This document shows positions 24,208 to 33,139 of a stretch of DNA of 64,000 bases, piece after piece; within the stretch, counting starts at the first letter, position 1; every line of letters begins with the position of its first letter. The notes under the pieces were generated by a model, which was given only the letters and a program-made list of their open reading frames with translations, ran no database searches and was not told the origin of the DNA. The translations under genes were made by a program, and so were the position numbers. Origin of the DNA: Bacteroides thetaiotaomicron VPI-5482 (lineage in GTDB: Bacteria > Bacteroidota > Bacteroidia > Bacteroidales > Bacteroidaceae); the NCBI RefSeq assembly GCF_000011065.1, contig NC_004663.1, positions 310,001 to 374,000 of the forward strand, read 5' to 3'.

Positions 24208-26898
24208 TTAGTTTTGTACCGATTGTCGTTTTCTTTTTTGTCCGAAGGTATTGAACCGATACGCAATATATGCCATAAAATATACGTTAGAAGTACTGGA
24301 TTCTCTGTCGGTGATAGAATTCTCGGAAATGGAACGTTCCGAACTTTCATTCTCACGAAGTATATCATATAGGTGAAATCGGACGGTTGCCTTTTTCTTC
24401 TTGAGGAAGCTTTTCGATATTTGTGCGTTCCATAGGGTGCGGTTAGTATCATTTTTACCGCCATATCCTCTTTTTAATCTACAATTGATATTGGATGAGA
24501 TTTTTATATCCCAAGGTAAGTTTAAGTTTGCTTCAGTTCCGAATGTATAATCAAATGTTTCCCGTCGGTTCTCTTTTTTGATAGAATGTTCTGATTTTCG
24601 ATATCTGACTTCTGCAGATAACTCAAAGTCAATCAGATCGCTACGGTAGCTCCCTTTTAAGCGTTCTGATAAAAAGAGGTTAGTCGTATTACTTTTAACT
24701 GCATCTGACTCTTTGTTGAGCACAGTGAAACCGACAGAGTTGCCGTAATTTGTATTGGTGTGTGTATTTACTGTGAATTTTTTGTTGGATAATGGAGTAC
24801 TGAAGGTAAGCGAACCGTTTATTCGCCAGTTCCCGTTCACATTAGTCGGTTGGGTAGTCTGTCCTCCGGTATTTTCGTCATATGTGACAATACGTGTTGT
24901 ACTATTCATTGTATTATTATAGGAGAGGTTAGCATTCAAACTACGGGATGTTTCAGTAAAGTAAGTATTAAATGTAGCTGATATGTTGTTATTGAATGAT
25001 GGTTTAAGTTCGGGGTTAGCTAGCCGTATGTTTAAAGGATCAGAAATATCTTTTTTTCTATATAAGTCGGTCATACCGGGTTGTGCCGTTCTCCCACGAT
25101 AGTTTATTTTTAAGGTTGTTTGTTTAGAGAAGGTATACTTAAAGTTTATGGTGGGGGAGTAGTTTATTGCATTTCTGGATAAATACTCAAAGGTCGTGTC
25201 CCGCATATAGCTTTTATTTGTCGTTTTTTGTGCCTCAACTTCTATACCTATATTATAAAAATAGTTGGTGCGGATAGTACGGAAAAATATGCCGGTTTGG
25301 TGGGTGGAATATTTATTTTTGTAGCAATCACTGTGCGCTGTGTCAGGATATTGACTGTATGTATCTTCTTGTTTATCCCAGTCATAGGCATATTTTTCAG
25401 AGAGTGAGGAACGGTGTTGATAGCTATAATTAATTTCGATAAACCGATTGGTAAATACAGGTTCCATATATGTTATCTGAACTTGATATTTATTGTTTTT
25501 GTCAAGTTTTTCAATCCATTGGTTCAAAGTTTTTATACTATCACCATACTTCAAGTAATAAGTATTCGAAAGACTATACCGATCGGAATTGCCGTCATCC
25601 AGATCGTAATAAAGACGTAAGGCGATGTTTCTTCCTTTGCTGTTTAATTTGCGGTTCAACTGCAAAGAGCCATTGGTGGAGAATCTGTCATTCGTTTGGT
25701 GGTTTGTGGCTTCTTTCCGGTTGATAGGAGTTGACTCGTTGTTGAGCGTTTCTGAGAAGTTGCCTGAATTGGAGTTTCCTTTGGAAAAATTAAATGTCGG
25801 TCGATACATAATAGTGGTGAGGCTGTCTAATTTCCATTCGAAACGAAAATTAGCGGAAATAGCACTTGTCTTTCCATCGGATTGGTTGTTCTGCAGGGAA
25901 AACTGAGAAGTGTTGTCTGACAAAAAAGATTCTGTATGACGCTTGCTCCATGAATCGCGTTTATTTTCCCGGACTTCAATACTACCTCCATATTTGAGTT
26001 TCTGAGTATTCTGAGAATAGTTGGCACCTATTCTTTGATTGGAATTAATTCCATTGTCGTTGGCGGTACCATTGATTGATAAGTTCATTTTGTTTTTGAA
26101 ACGATTGGCCATTCCTTTTGCCCTATAATGGTCGTCATTTCCATATCCTGCTTCAAAGTTACCATTCCATCCTTTTCTCATACTTGGTTTTACGCGTAAG
26201 TCGAGTACCATTTCTTCTTTACCGTCATCTACTCCGGTAATACGTGCCATGTCTGATTTCTTTTGGTAAGTTTTTAGTTGATCTATCATATCGGCTGGCA
26301 GTTCTTTTAAAACCGTATTGGGGTCGTTAAGGAAGAATTCTTCTCCGTTCATCATGATTTTTTTGACTTCCTGACCATTAATGATTAATTTCCCTTCTTC
26401 GTTTATTTCGGCTCCGGGTAGCTTTTTGACTAGTTCTTCCAATGCAGCACCTTCACTGACGCGGTAAGCGGAAGTATTATATGCGGTTGTATCACCTGTG
26501 ACGACAACAGGCGGGGCTTGGGCTACAATGACGGTTTCGTTAAGAAGTACAGCATCAGGTTTCAACTCTATTTTGCCTAGTTGAACAATAGTCTGGGTTG
26601 TGTTTATTTGCAGGGGCTTATATTCGGTAGCGAGGCCTATGAAAGAAATTTTTAGCAAAAAACGTCCCGGGAGAGTTGTGAGTGAAAATTTTCCCTGTTC
26701 CAAGCTGGAAATGCCTTTTACATAATTACTGTCGGGCAAGGATAACAGTTGTATGGTAGCTTGCTCAACAGGGAACTGTGTGTCTTTTTCCAGAATACTC
26801 CCCTGTACTGTGACACGTTGAGTCTGTGCTTGAATATAAGCAGTATTTATGTATGATATAATTAATGTTATTAGTAGTATAAAAGTCGTTTTATTCAT
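24208..26898 (-). CDS. Outer-membrane beta-barrel protein with CarboxypepD-like and plug-like domains
   Basis: An 896-residue protein with a signal peptide (MNKTTFILLITLIISYINTAYIQAQ). Residues about 30-105 form a carboxypeptidase-D regulatory-like domain (VTVQGSILEKDTQFPVEQATIQLLSL). Residues about 125-240 resemble a TonB-receptor plug (GAALEELVKKLPGAEINEEGKLIINGQEVKKIMMNG). The rest is a large barrel close to the outer-membrane beta-barrel family 3 type found beside TonB receptors in Bacteroidota. It differs from SusC in length and lacks a SusD partner. Substrate unknown. It is convergent with the TolQ operon. Confidence 0.82.
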   Translation of the reverse strand: MNKTTFILLITLIISYINTAYIQAQTQRVTVQGSILEKDTQFPVEQATIQLLSLPDSNYVKGISSLEQGKFSLTTLPGRFLLKISFIGLATEYKPLQINTTQTIVQLGKIELKPDAVLLNETVIVAQAPPVVVTGDTTAYNTSAYRVSEGAALEELVKKLPGAEINEEGKLIINGQEVKKIMMNGEEFFLNDPNTVLKELPADMIDQLKTYQKKSDMARITGVDDGKEEMVLDLRVKPSMRKGWNGNFEAGYGNDDHYRAKGMANRFKNKMNLSINGTANDNGINSNQRIGANYSQNTQKLKYGGSIEVRENKRDSWSKRHTESFLSDNTSQFSLQNNQSDGKTSAISANFRFEWKLDSLTTIMYRPTFNFSKGNSNSGNFSETLNNESTPINRKEATNHQTNDRFSTNGSLQLNRKLNSKGRNIALRLYYDLDDGNSDRYSLSNTYYLKYGDSIKTLNQWIEKLDKNNKYQVQITYMEPVFTNRFIEINYSYQHRSSLSEKYAYDWDKQEDTYSQYPDTAHSDCYKNKYSTHQTGIFFRTIRTNYFYNIGIEVEAQKTTNKSYMRDTTFEYLSRNAINYSPTINFKYTFSKQTTLKINYRGRTAQPGMTDLYRKKDISDPLNIRLANPELKPSFNNNISATFNTYFTETSRSLNANLSYNNTMNSTTRIVTYDENTGGQTTQPTNVNGNWRINGSLTFSTPLSNKKFTVNTHTNTNYGNSVGFTVLNKESDAVKSNTTNLFLSERLKGSYRSDLIDFELSAEVRYRKSEHSIKKENRRETFDYTFGTEANLNLPWDIKISSNINCRLKRGYGGKNDTNRTLWNAQISKSFLKKKKATVRFHLYDILRENESSERSISENSITDRESSTSNVYFMAYIAYRFNTFGQKRKRQSVQN

Positions 26899-27215
26899 AA
26901 GGTCTCCCGTTATGAGGTGTTTTAGTGTTTATGGTATTTCTTGCAAATATCTTGATTTTTTCTGTAAAAAGAGTTCATAAAATGATAAATAAAGTTCATT
27001 TGAACGATATTCATACCCTTTTGACTTATTTGAGGACCTTTGTTTACGCATAATACCTCATCTTTGCACCGTACTCAGTTTTCAATAGGTATTATTTTAG
27101 TTTTTAGGAACACTTGGATTATTTTCAAATTCGCTGTCGGTTTAATGGAAACATTAGCCGATAGTGAATTCTCTTTATTAAGTATGAGATATATCATGAA
27201 AACAATAGATAGAAA
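26899..27215. other. Intergenic region between divergent barrel and GH35 genes
   Basis: A 317-nt A/T-rich stretch between divergent genes. It contains partial promoter motifs only: CATCTTTG at 27059-27066 (one change from TAnnTTTG) for the GH35 direction, and the complement of GATATTTG near 26944-26951 for the barrel direction. I see no gene, riboswitch or strong hairpin. Confidence 0.5.
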
Positions 27216-29555
27216 ATGAAGAAACCTTTATTGTATTTACTTATTTTAGTAGTGGCTGTTCTTGGCAGCTCATGCTCTCAATCTTCGGAGGGCACATTTG
27301 AAGTGGGGAAGAATACTTTCTTGCTGAATGGAGAACCGTTTGTTGTAAAAGCGGCAGAGATTCATTATCCGCGTATCCCGAAAGAATATTGGGAACATCG
27401 TATTAAAATGTGCAAGGCACTGGGTATGAATACGATTTGCTTGTATGTGTTCTGGAATTTTCATGAACCGGAAGAAGGAAGGTATGATTTTGCCGGACAG
27501 AAAGATATAGCTGCGTTTTGCCGTTTGGCTCAAGAGAATGGAATGTATGTCATAGTGCGTCCCGGACCTTATGTCTGTGCGGAATGGGAAATGGGCGGCT
27601 TGCCTTGGTGGCTGCTGAAGAAGAAGGATATCAAACTTCGCGAGCAAGACCCATACTACATGGAACGTGTGAAACTCTTTTTGAACGAAGTGGGCAAACA
27701 GCTGGCTGATCTTCAGATTAGTAAAGGAGGGAATATCATTATGGTACAGGTGGAGAATGAGTATGGAGCATTTGGAATCGATAAGCCGTATATATCCGAA
27801 ATCCGTGACATGGTAAAACAAGCCGGTTTTACAGGTGTTCCTTTATTCCAGTGTGACTGGAACTCGAATTTTGAGAATAATGCACTGGATGATTTGCTCT
27901 GGACTATTAATTTCGGTACGGGTGCTAACATCGACGAGCAATTTAAACGGTTGAAAGAACTACGGCCGGACACTCCATTGATGTGCAGTGAATTTTGGTC
28001 CGGATGGTTTGACCATTGGGGAGCCAAGCATGAAACAAGAAGTGCCGAAGAATTGGTAAAAGGTATGAAAGAAATGCTGGACCGCAATATTTCTTTCAGC
28101 TTGTATATGACTCACGGGGGGACTAGTTTCGGGCATTGGGGAGGCGCGAATTTCCCGAACTTTTCACCGACTTGCACATCGTATGATTATGATGCTCCTA
28201 TCAATGAATCCGGTAAGGTGACTCCTAAATATCTGGAAGTACGGAATCTGCTTGGTAACTACCTGCCGGAAGGTGAAACCTTGCCGGAAATTCCGGATTC
28301 GATACCGACTATAGCTATTCCTACTATTAAAATGACTGAAATGGCAGTCTTATTTGATAATCTGCCTCACCCCAAAGAGAGTGAGGATATCCGGACAATG
28401 GAAGCTTTTGATCAGGGATGGGGTAGTATTCTGTATCGGACTTCATTATCCGCTTCTGATAAAGAACAGACATTACTGATCACAGAAGCTCATGACTGGG
28501 CACAAGTCTTTCTGAATGGTAAGAAACTGGCTACTCTGAGCCGTTTGAAGGGGGAAGGTGTAGTAAAGTTACCACCATTGAAAGAAGGTGACAGACTGGA
28601 TATCCTGGTGGAAGCAATGGGAAGAATGAATTTCGGCAAAGGTATTTATGACTGGAAAGGTATTACCGAGAAAGTAGAACTGCAATCTGATAAAGGAGTT
28701 GAACTGGTGAAGGACTGGCAGGTATATACTATTCCGGTAGATTATAGTTTTGCCCGTGATAAGCAGTATAAACAACAGGAGAATGCTGAAAATCAACCGG
28801 CTTATTATCGGTCGACGTTTAACCTCAATGAGTTAGGGGATACATTCTTGAATATGATGAACTGGAGTAAAGGTATGGTATGGGTGAATGGCCATGCGAT
28901 TGGTCGTTATTGGGAAATCGGACCTCAACAGACCTTATATGTACCGGGCTGCTGGTTGAAGAAAGGAGAGAATGAAATCATTATATTGGATATGGCTGGT
29001 CCTTCAAAAGCTGAAACTGAAGGTCTGCGTCAACCAATTCTGGATGTACAACGTGGTAACGGAGCTTATGCTCATCGTAAGATGGGTGAGAACTTGGACT
29101 TAACAAATGAAACTCCTGTTTATCAAGGGATATTTAAGTCAGGCAATGGTTGGCAACATGTGAAATTCGGTAAGAAGGTGGAGACTCGTTTCTTCTGTCT
29201 GGAGGCTTTGAACGCCCATGATGGGAAAGATTTCGCGGCTATTGCAGAATTGGAGTTGTTGGGCGAAGATGGCAAACCGGTATCCCGTCAGCATTGGAAA
29301 GTGATTTATGCCGATAGTGAGGAAACGGATGCCGCGAACAATATTGCAACAAATGTTTTTGATTTGCAGGAATCAACATTCTGGCATACCAATTATTCCT
29401 CTTCCAAACCTGCATTCCCTCATCAGATTGTGATAGATCTTGGTGAAGATAAAGTTATTACGGGATTCTCTTATCTACCCAGGGCTGAAGCCGGTAAAAC
29501 GGGGATGATTAAAGACTATAAGGTATATTTGAAGATGCAACCGTTTAAGATATAA
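27216..29555 (+). CDS. GH35 beta-galactosidase lipoprotein with C-terminal F5/8-type domain
   Basis: A 779-residue lipoprotein (lipobox LGSSC, Cys20), of usual length for Bacteroides GH35. The catalytic TIM barrel (about 30-355) shows RIPKEYWEHRIKMCKALGMNT, VRPGPYVCAEWEMGGLPWWL, the acid/base Glu in VENEYG (E182) and the nucleophile Glu in CSEFWSGWFDHWG (E259). Jelly-roll domains follow (about 390-620, with GMVWVNGHAIGRYWEIGPQQTLYVP), then a discoidin-like module (WHTNYSSSKPAFPHQIVIDLGEDKVITGFSYLPR). It should remove terminal beta-galactose from glycans, likely in the periplasm or at the surface. It stands alone, not inside a SusC/D operon. Confidence 0.93.
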   Translation: MKKPLLYLLILVVAVLGSSCSQSSEGTFEVGKNTFLLNGEPFVVKAAEIHYPRIPKEYWEHRIKMCKALGMNTICLYVFWNFHEPEEGRYDFAGQKDIAAFCRLAQENGMYVIVRPGPYVCAEWEMGGLPWWLLKKKDIKLREQDPYYMERVKLFLNEVGKQLADLQISKGGNIIMVQVENEYGAFGIDKPYISEIRDMVKQAGFTGVPLFQCDWNSNFENNALDDLLWTINFGTGANIDEQFKRLKELRPDTPLMCSEFWSGWFDHWGAKHETRSAEELVKGMKEMLDRNISFSLYMTHGGTSFGHWGGANFPNFSPTCTSYDYDAPINESGKVTPKYLEVRNLLGNYLPEGETLPEIPDSIPTIAIPTIKMTEMAVLFDNLPHPKESEDIRTMEAFDQGWGSILYRTSLSASDKEQTLLITEAHDWAQVFLNGKKLATLSRLKGEGVVKLPPLKEGDRLDILVEAMGRMNFGKGIYDWKGITEKVELQSDKGVELVKDWQVYTIPVDYSFARDKQYKQQENAENQPAYYRSTFNLNELGDTFLNMMNWSKGMVWVNGHAIGRYWEIGPQQTLYVPGCWLKKGENEIIILDMAGPSKAETEGLRQPILDVQRGNGAYAHRKMGENLDLTNETPVYQGIFKSGNGWQHVKFGKKVETRFFCLEALNAHDGKDFAAIAELELLGEDGKPVSRQHWKVIYADSEETDAANNIATNVFDLQESTFWHTNYSSSKPAFPHQIVIDLGEDKVITGFSYLPRAEAGKTGMIKDYKVYLKMQPFKI

Positions 29556-29610
29556 TGTTTGAGATTTTTAAGAAAAGGTTAATTATTTATTAGTTTGTTC
29601 ATTAAGTTAT

Positions 29611-29660
29611 GAAAATCAGAAAGCGACTTTCACGTGAGTGAGGGTCGCTTTCTGATTTTC
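29611..29660 (+). terminator. Strong hairpin terminator after the GH35 gene
   Basis: A 17-bp perfect stem (29611-29627 with 29644-29660) surrounds a 16-nt loop, 55 nt after the GH35 stop codon. There is only a weak T-run after it. It insulates the recombinase gene downstream. Confidence 0.8.
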
Positions 29661-29707
29661 GTTCGAAATAAAATAATTCTTGTGATGGTTAAAACCCTAA
29701 GAGGAAG

Positions 29708-29715
29708 TATATTTG
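29708..29715 (+). promoter_or_regulatory. Predicted -7 promoter element of the recombinase gene
   Basis: TATATTTG is a perfect match to the Bacteroides -7 motif, 42 nt before the recombinase ATG. A CTTG at 29679-29682 is 25 nt upstream, a little farther than usual for the -33 element, so only the -7 box is well supported. Confidence 0.45.
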
Positions 29716-29757
29716 TTCTCTCATCTGAGATGATTTATATAATTAACTAGTGTATAA

Positions 29758-30723
29758 ATGATGAAAAAAAATGGGTTTAGCCGATGCGCTGAGATGTACA
29801 TCGGTCGTTTACGAAAAGAGGGGCGCTATTCTACTGCGCATGTGTATGAAAATGCACTTCTTTCTTTTAGAGGGTTTTGTGGCACACCTACCGTGTCATT
29901 CGGACAAGTAACCCGCGAACACTTACGGTGTTACGGGCAGTATCTTTATGAACGTGGCTTGAAGCTTAATACGGTTTCGACGTATATGCGTATGCTGCGT
30001 AGTATTTATAATCGTGGAGTAGAATCGGGGAGGGCTCCTTATGTTCACCGGTTGTTTCACGGGGTGTATACAGGAGTGGATGTCCGTCAAAAGAAAGCTT
30101 TGCCGGCAACTGAGTTGCATAAGCTTTTATATGGAGATCCTAAATCGGATATTTTACGGCGTACACAGGCGATTGCTGCTTTGATGTTTCAATTCTGTGG
30201 TATGTCTTTCGCTGATTTGGCACATTTGGAGAAGTCGTCTTTAGACAGGAATGTTCTTCATTATAATCGTGTTAAAACGAAGACTCCGATGAGTGTGGAA
30301 ATACTGGATACTGCTAAGGATATGATTTATCAGCTTCAGAACAGAAAACCTGCTCTGCAAGATTGCCCTGATTATCTATTTAGTATTCTGAATGGTAATA
30401 AAAAACGGAAAGATGAAAGTGCTTATCGGGAATACCAGTCTGCCCTCCGGAATTTCAATAACCATTTGAGAGGACTGGCAAAGGCTTTGCATCTGACTTC
30501 TCCTGTCACTTCTTATACCATTCGCCATTCGTGGGCTACCACTGCGAAATATCGCGGAGTTCCTATTGAAATGATCAGCGAATCGTTGGGACACAAATCA
30601 ATCAAAACAACACAAATCTATCTTAAAGGCTTTGCTTTGAAAGAACGTACTGAAGTAAATAGAATGAATTTATCTTACGTGAAGAATTGCTTGGAGAAAA
30701 GTGTAAATAATATAAAGTATTAG
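29758..30723 (+). CDS. Tyrosine site-specific recombinase (Bacteroides Tsr-type DNA invertase)
   Basis: A 321-residue recombinase. An N-terminal SAM-like core-binding region (about 6-100) is followed by the catalytic domain. Visible catalytic residues: R256 in YTIRHSWATT, H279 in SLGH and the nucleophile Y288 in TTQIYLK. The Arg I position aligns with Ser150 (GMSFADL), as known for the IntDOT-type enzymes, and the first His of the HxxR box is Tyr253. Its stop codon is 22 bp before an inverted repeat that bounds a promoter segment, so it very probably inverts that segment. A second possible role is action on distant sites, as some Tsr enzymes do. Confidence 0.9.
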   Translation: MMKKNGFSRCAEMYIGRLRKEGRYSTAHVYENALLSFRGFCGTPTVSFGQVTREHLRCYGQYLYERGLKLNTVSTYMRMLRSIYNRGVESGRAPYVHRLFHGVYTGVDVRQKKALPATELHKLLYGDPKSDILRRTQAIAALMFQFCGMSFADLAHLEKSSLDRNVLHYNRVKTKTPMSVEILDTAKDMIYQLQNRKPALQDCPDYLFSILNGNKKRKDESAYREYQSALRNFNNHLRGLAKALHLTSPVTSYTIRHSWATTAKYRGVPIEMISESLGHKSIKTTQIYLKGFALKERTEVNRMNLSYVKNCLEKSVNNIKY

Positions 30724-30744
30724 TAATCAGTATATATATGTGTG

Positions 30745-30767
30745 TGTTACTTCTTAGGTAACGGAAA
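30745..30767 (+). repeat. Left inverted repeat of the invertible element
   Basis: A 23-bp arm, perfectly complementary to 31012-31034. Within it GTTAC-TTCTTAG-GTAAC is a 5-bp dyad around a 7-bp centre, the expected form of a tyrosine-recombinase core site with its crossover region. Confidence 0.9.
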
Positions 30768-30778
30768 TAATAATGGCG

Positions 30779-30811
30779 CAAAGATAGACAAAAAAATAAA
30801 TAACAAGCAAA
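30779..30811 (-). promoter_or_regulatory. Promoter inside the invertible element, pointing left
   Basis: On the minus strand: -33 TTTG (30808-30811), a 21-nt spacer, then -7 TATCTTTG (30779-30786), both exact matches to the Bacteroides consensus. Transcription would start near 30772 and run antisense into the recombinase 3' end in the present orientation. The plus strand of the segment shows no match of equal quality. Confidence 0.82.
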
Positions 30812-31011
30812 TAAACTATCCTTTTTTTCTTTTTTGATTTAAAAATAAGATAAAAATAGCCTAGAACATGAAAGAACCCTTTTCTTCATATTCTAAGATT
30901 TTTACGTCCCATAATCAAAGGAATTTCACCCTACGCTTAGACTGAGCCTCCTTTAGCAACTTGGTATGTCCTATTTTTCGTGTTTTAAGAGATTTCTCCC
31001 TTCCCCTGTGT

Positions 31012-31034
31012 TTTCCGTTACCTAAGAAGTAACA
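31012..31034 (-). repeat. Right inverted repeat of the invertible element
   Basis: The complementary 23-bp arm, including GTTAC-CTAAGAA-GTAAC as the internal dyad. The flanking bases do not continue the match, so the repeat ends are sharp. Confidence 0.9.
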
Positions 31035-31114
31035 GAAAAAAGAATGGTAAAAATAGAGGATTTATGAATCAAATTGGGGTAAGGTCTCTATTTAGGAATA
31101 TACATAGATAAAAA

Positions 31115-31864
31115 ATGAAACAAACTGAAGCTATTTTGGGGGATATGCGATTTATTCCATTAAAGGGTGTTGTATTAATTCTGATTCTCATCTTGACAAC
31201 AAGCCGGGTTCATGCACAATATGCTCTTGGGGCAACTGGGCAGATGATGATACCTACAGCCGAGATGCAGGAAACAGGAACCTTTATGGGAAGCGCAAAC
31301 TTTCTTCCTGAAGAGGTTACGCCTAATAAGTTTAACTATCCTACCATGAACTACTCGGTAGATATGTCTTTGTTCTCTTTTGTTGAACTGACTTACCGTA
31401 TGACGTTACTCAAAATGCGAACGTATAATGGCAGAGTCGGTTATCACAACCAAGATCGTTCCAATACTATCCGTATCCGTCCATTGAAAGAAAGCCGTTA
31501 TTTCCCTGCTGTGGTAATTGGTGCTGATGATCTTTTTACAGAAAAGGCTACTCAGTATTGGGGAGATTATTATGGTGTCTTAACTAAGACGTTTGGTTTC
31601 TGCAAGGGGCATCAGTTGGCTGTTACAGCAGGCTGGTATTTTCATCAGGGCAATCAACCGGCTTTCAAGAAAGGCCCTTTTGGTGGTATTCGTTATACTC
31701 CCGCTTTTTGCCGTGAGTTAAAGCTGATGGCAGAGTATGATACCAATGGATGGAATTTGGGTGGAGCAATACGTTTTTGGAAACGTTTGTCCGTCCATGT
31801 GTTTACGCGCGAATTTACCTGTGTTTCTGCCGGTTTGCGTTATGAATGTACATTAATACATTAA
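31115..31864 (+). CDS. YjbH-like outer-membrane protein, N-terminal part of a split pair
   Basis: A 249-residue secreted protein. The likely signal peptide is MRFIPLKGVVLILILILTTSRVHA, which would also permit a start at the ATG at 31145. The mature part starts QYALGATGQMMIPTAEMQETGTFMGSANFLP and continues with barrel-like strands (YSVDMSLFSFVELTYRMTLL, WNLGGAIRFWKRLSVHVF), matching the beginning of YjbH/GfcD exopolysaccharide-linked outer-membrane proteins. It is much shorter than YjbH (about 700 residues), and the next gene seems to supply the rest. It is first in the operon placed behind the invertible promoter, so its expression should be phase-variable. Confidence 0.72.
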   Translation: MKQTEAILGDMRFIPLKGVVLILILILTTSRVHAQYALGATGQMMIPTAEMQETGTFMGSANFLPEEVTPNKFNYPTMNYSVDMSLFSFVELTYRMTLLKMRTYNGRVGYHNQDRSNTIRIRPLKESRYFPAVVIGADDLFTEKATQYWGDYYGVLTKTFGFCKGHQLAVTAGWYFHQGNQPAFKKGPFGGIRYTPAFCRELKLMAEYDTNGWNLGGAIRFWKRLSVHVFTREFTCVSAGLRYECTLIH

Positions 31865-31868
31865 GAAG

Positions 31869-33101
31869 ATGAAAAGAGTATTTAGTATACTATATATAAT
31901 ATGTTGCTGCACTTTGGAAAGTGTGGACGCGCAATCTGCTGGGATATCTGAAGTCCTGAAAGAATTGCAAATGGAAAATATATCTGTGGCACAGAAGCAG
32001 GATACGATTACGGCAGCATTTGAGACTTCCGTATATAGGGGATCTTATAATGGTATAGGCATTGCAATACGTCGCCTGATCACTCTTCCGGAAGTCTCTA
32101 CATTGCAGTTGGTCATATTGGATAATGCTTTGCCGCAACTTTGTATCACTTTGCCTGCGAAGCTGATTGAGGATTATCAATCGGGAAAATGTGATTTGGA
32201 TGGAGTTTACTGTAGTATGCAGATGACTACTTCCACCAAAACTGCAATGGAGGCCTTAAAAGGAACCAAACGAGAGTCTACTACTTTTGGGAAAGTGGAC
32301 GTAGTGGTTTATCCGGGGGTAATGTTAGTTAATAATGTTACTTACAAATTATATAAAGCAGCTTTTGAATTGCAACCGGCTGTAGAAATGCAACTTTGGA
32401 AAGGTGCTTCATTGAGGCTGCAGGTTTGCTTACCTATCGTCAATAATGAGCCGGGCAAATGGGATTGTATCCGACTGGGGTATTTGACATTGCGTCAGGA
32501 ATTTCGTCTGGATAATCATTGGAAGGGATACCTGACTGGTGGAAATTTCTCGGATGATCGTCAGGGACTCGCAGCCGGTATTGGTTATTTTTCTTCTGAC
32601 GGCCGTTGGACAGTAGAAGGAGAAGGTGGTATAACCGGTTCGTCTCATTTATATGGCAACGACTGGGGAATGAGTAAATGGAAAAGAGTGAATGGGCAGC
32701 TCAGCGTAGGTTATTTCATTCCACAAGTGAATACTCAATTGAAAGTTAGCGGTGGACGTTTTATATATGGAGATTATGGGGTATGCGGAATTCTTTCACG
32801 TTACTTCGGTGAATATGTCGTGGGACTTTATGGCATGTATACAGATGGAGAAACAAATGCCGGATTTCATTTTTCGATTCCATTGCCGGGTAAGAAGCGT
32901 AGTCGTCACGCGGTACGTGTGATGCTTCCGGATTATTTCGCTTTTCAATATGACATGCGTAGTGGGAATGAATTTGCTCGCCGTGCTTTGGGGGTAAGCT
33001 ATAGAACCGAACCGAAATCTGCTGAAAACAGCCGTTTCTGGCAGCCGGATTATATCCGTTATTGTTTGATTCGTACCAATGAAAAGACAAAACTTAAATA
33101 A
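31869..33101 (+). CDS. YjbH-like outer-membrane protein, C-terminal part of a split pair
   Basis: A 410-residue secreted protein (signal MKRVFSILYIICCCTLESVDA) starting 4 nt after the previous stop. The first 120 residues contain a domain with YRGSYNGIGIAIRRLITLPEVSTLQLVILDNALPQ, similar to the periplasmic segments of YjbH proteins; the rest is a barrel with alternating strands (LRLQVCLPIVNN, LTLRQEFRLDNHWKGYLTGGNF, YGVCGILSRYFGEYVVGLYGMYTDG). Together with the preceding protein it could form one outer-membrane channel linked to polysaccharide export or assembly. The family link is by eye only. Confidence 0.65.
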   Translation: MKRVFSILYIICCCTLESVDAQSAGISEVLKELQMENISVAQKQDTITAAFETSVYRGSYNGIGIAIRRLITLPEVSTLQLVILDNALPQLCITLPAKLIEDYQSGKCDLDGVYCSMQMTTSTKTAMEALKGTKRESTTFGKVDVVVYPGVMLVNNVTYKLYKAAFELQPAVEMQLWKGASLRLQVCLPIVNNEPGKWDCIRLGYLTLRQEFRLDNHWKGYLTGGNFSDDRQGLAAGIGYFSSDGRWTVEGEGGITGSSHLYGNDWGMSKWKRVNGQLSVGYFIPQVNTQLKVSGGRFIYGDYGVCGILSRYFGEYVVGLYGMYTDGETNAGFHFSIPLPGKKRSRHAVRVMLPDYFAFQYDMRSGNEFARRALGVSYRTEPKSAENSRFWQPDYIRYCLIRTNEKTKLK

Positions 33102-33139
33102 GAGTTGATATTAGTAATTTAAACAAAAATTGAACAATT

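Larger units (their letters stand above)
30745..31034. promoter_or_regulatory. Invertible promoter element (phase switch), present orientation OFF
   Basis: Two perfect 23-bp inverted repeats bound a 244-bp A/T-rich segment without genes, directly after a tyrosine recombinase gene and before an envelope operon. The only strong Bacteroides promoter inside reads leftward, away from the operon at 31115. Inversion would turn it toward that operon with a leader of about 110 nt. This is the structure of known phase-variable promoters in Bacteroides. I infer from the promoter direction that the sequenced DNA is in the OFF state. Confidence 0.88.

Noticed and set aside
31064..31111. A 15-codon open frame ending 3 nt before the YjbH-like gene, in the leader behind the switch
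   Set aside because: No sign of selection can be judged from one sequence and such short frames are common by chance; kept only as a possible leader peptide.
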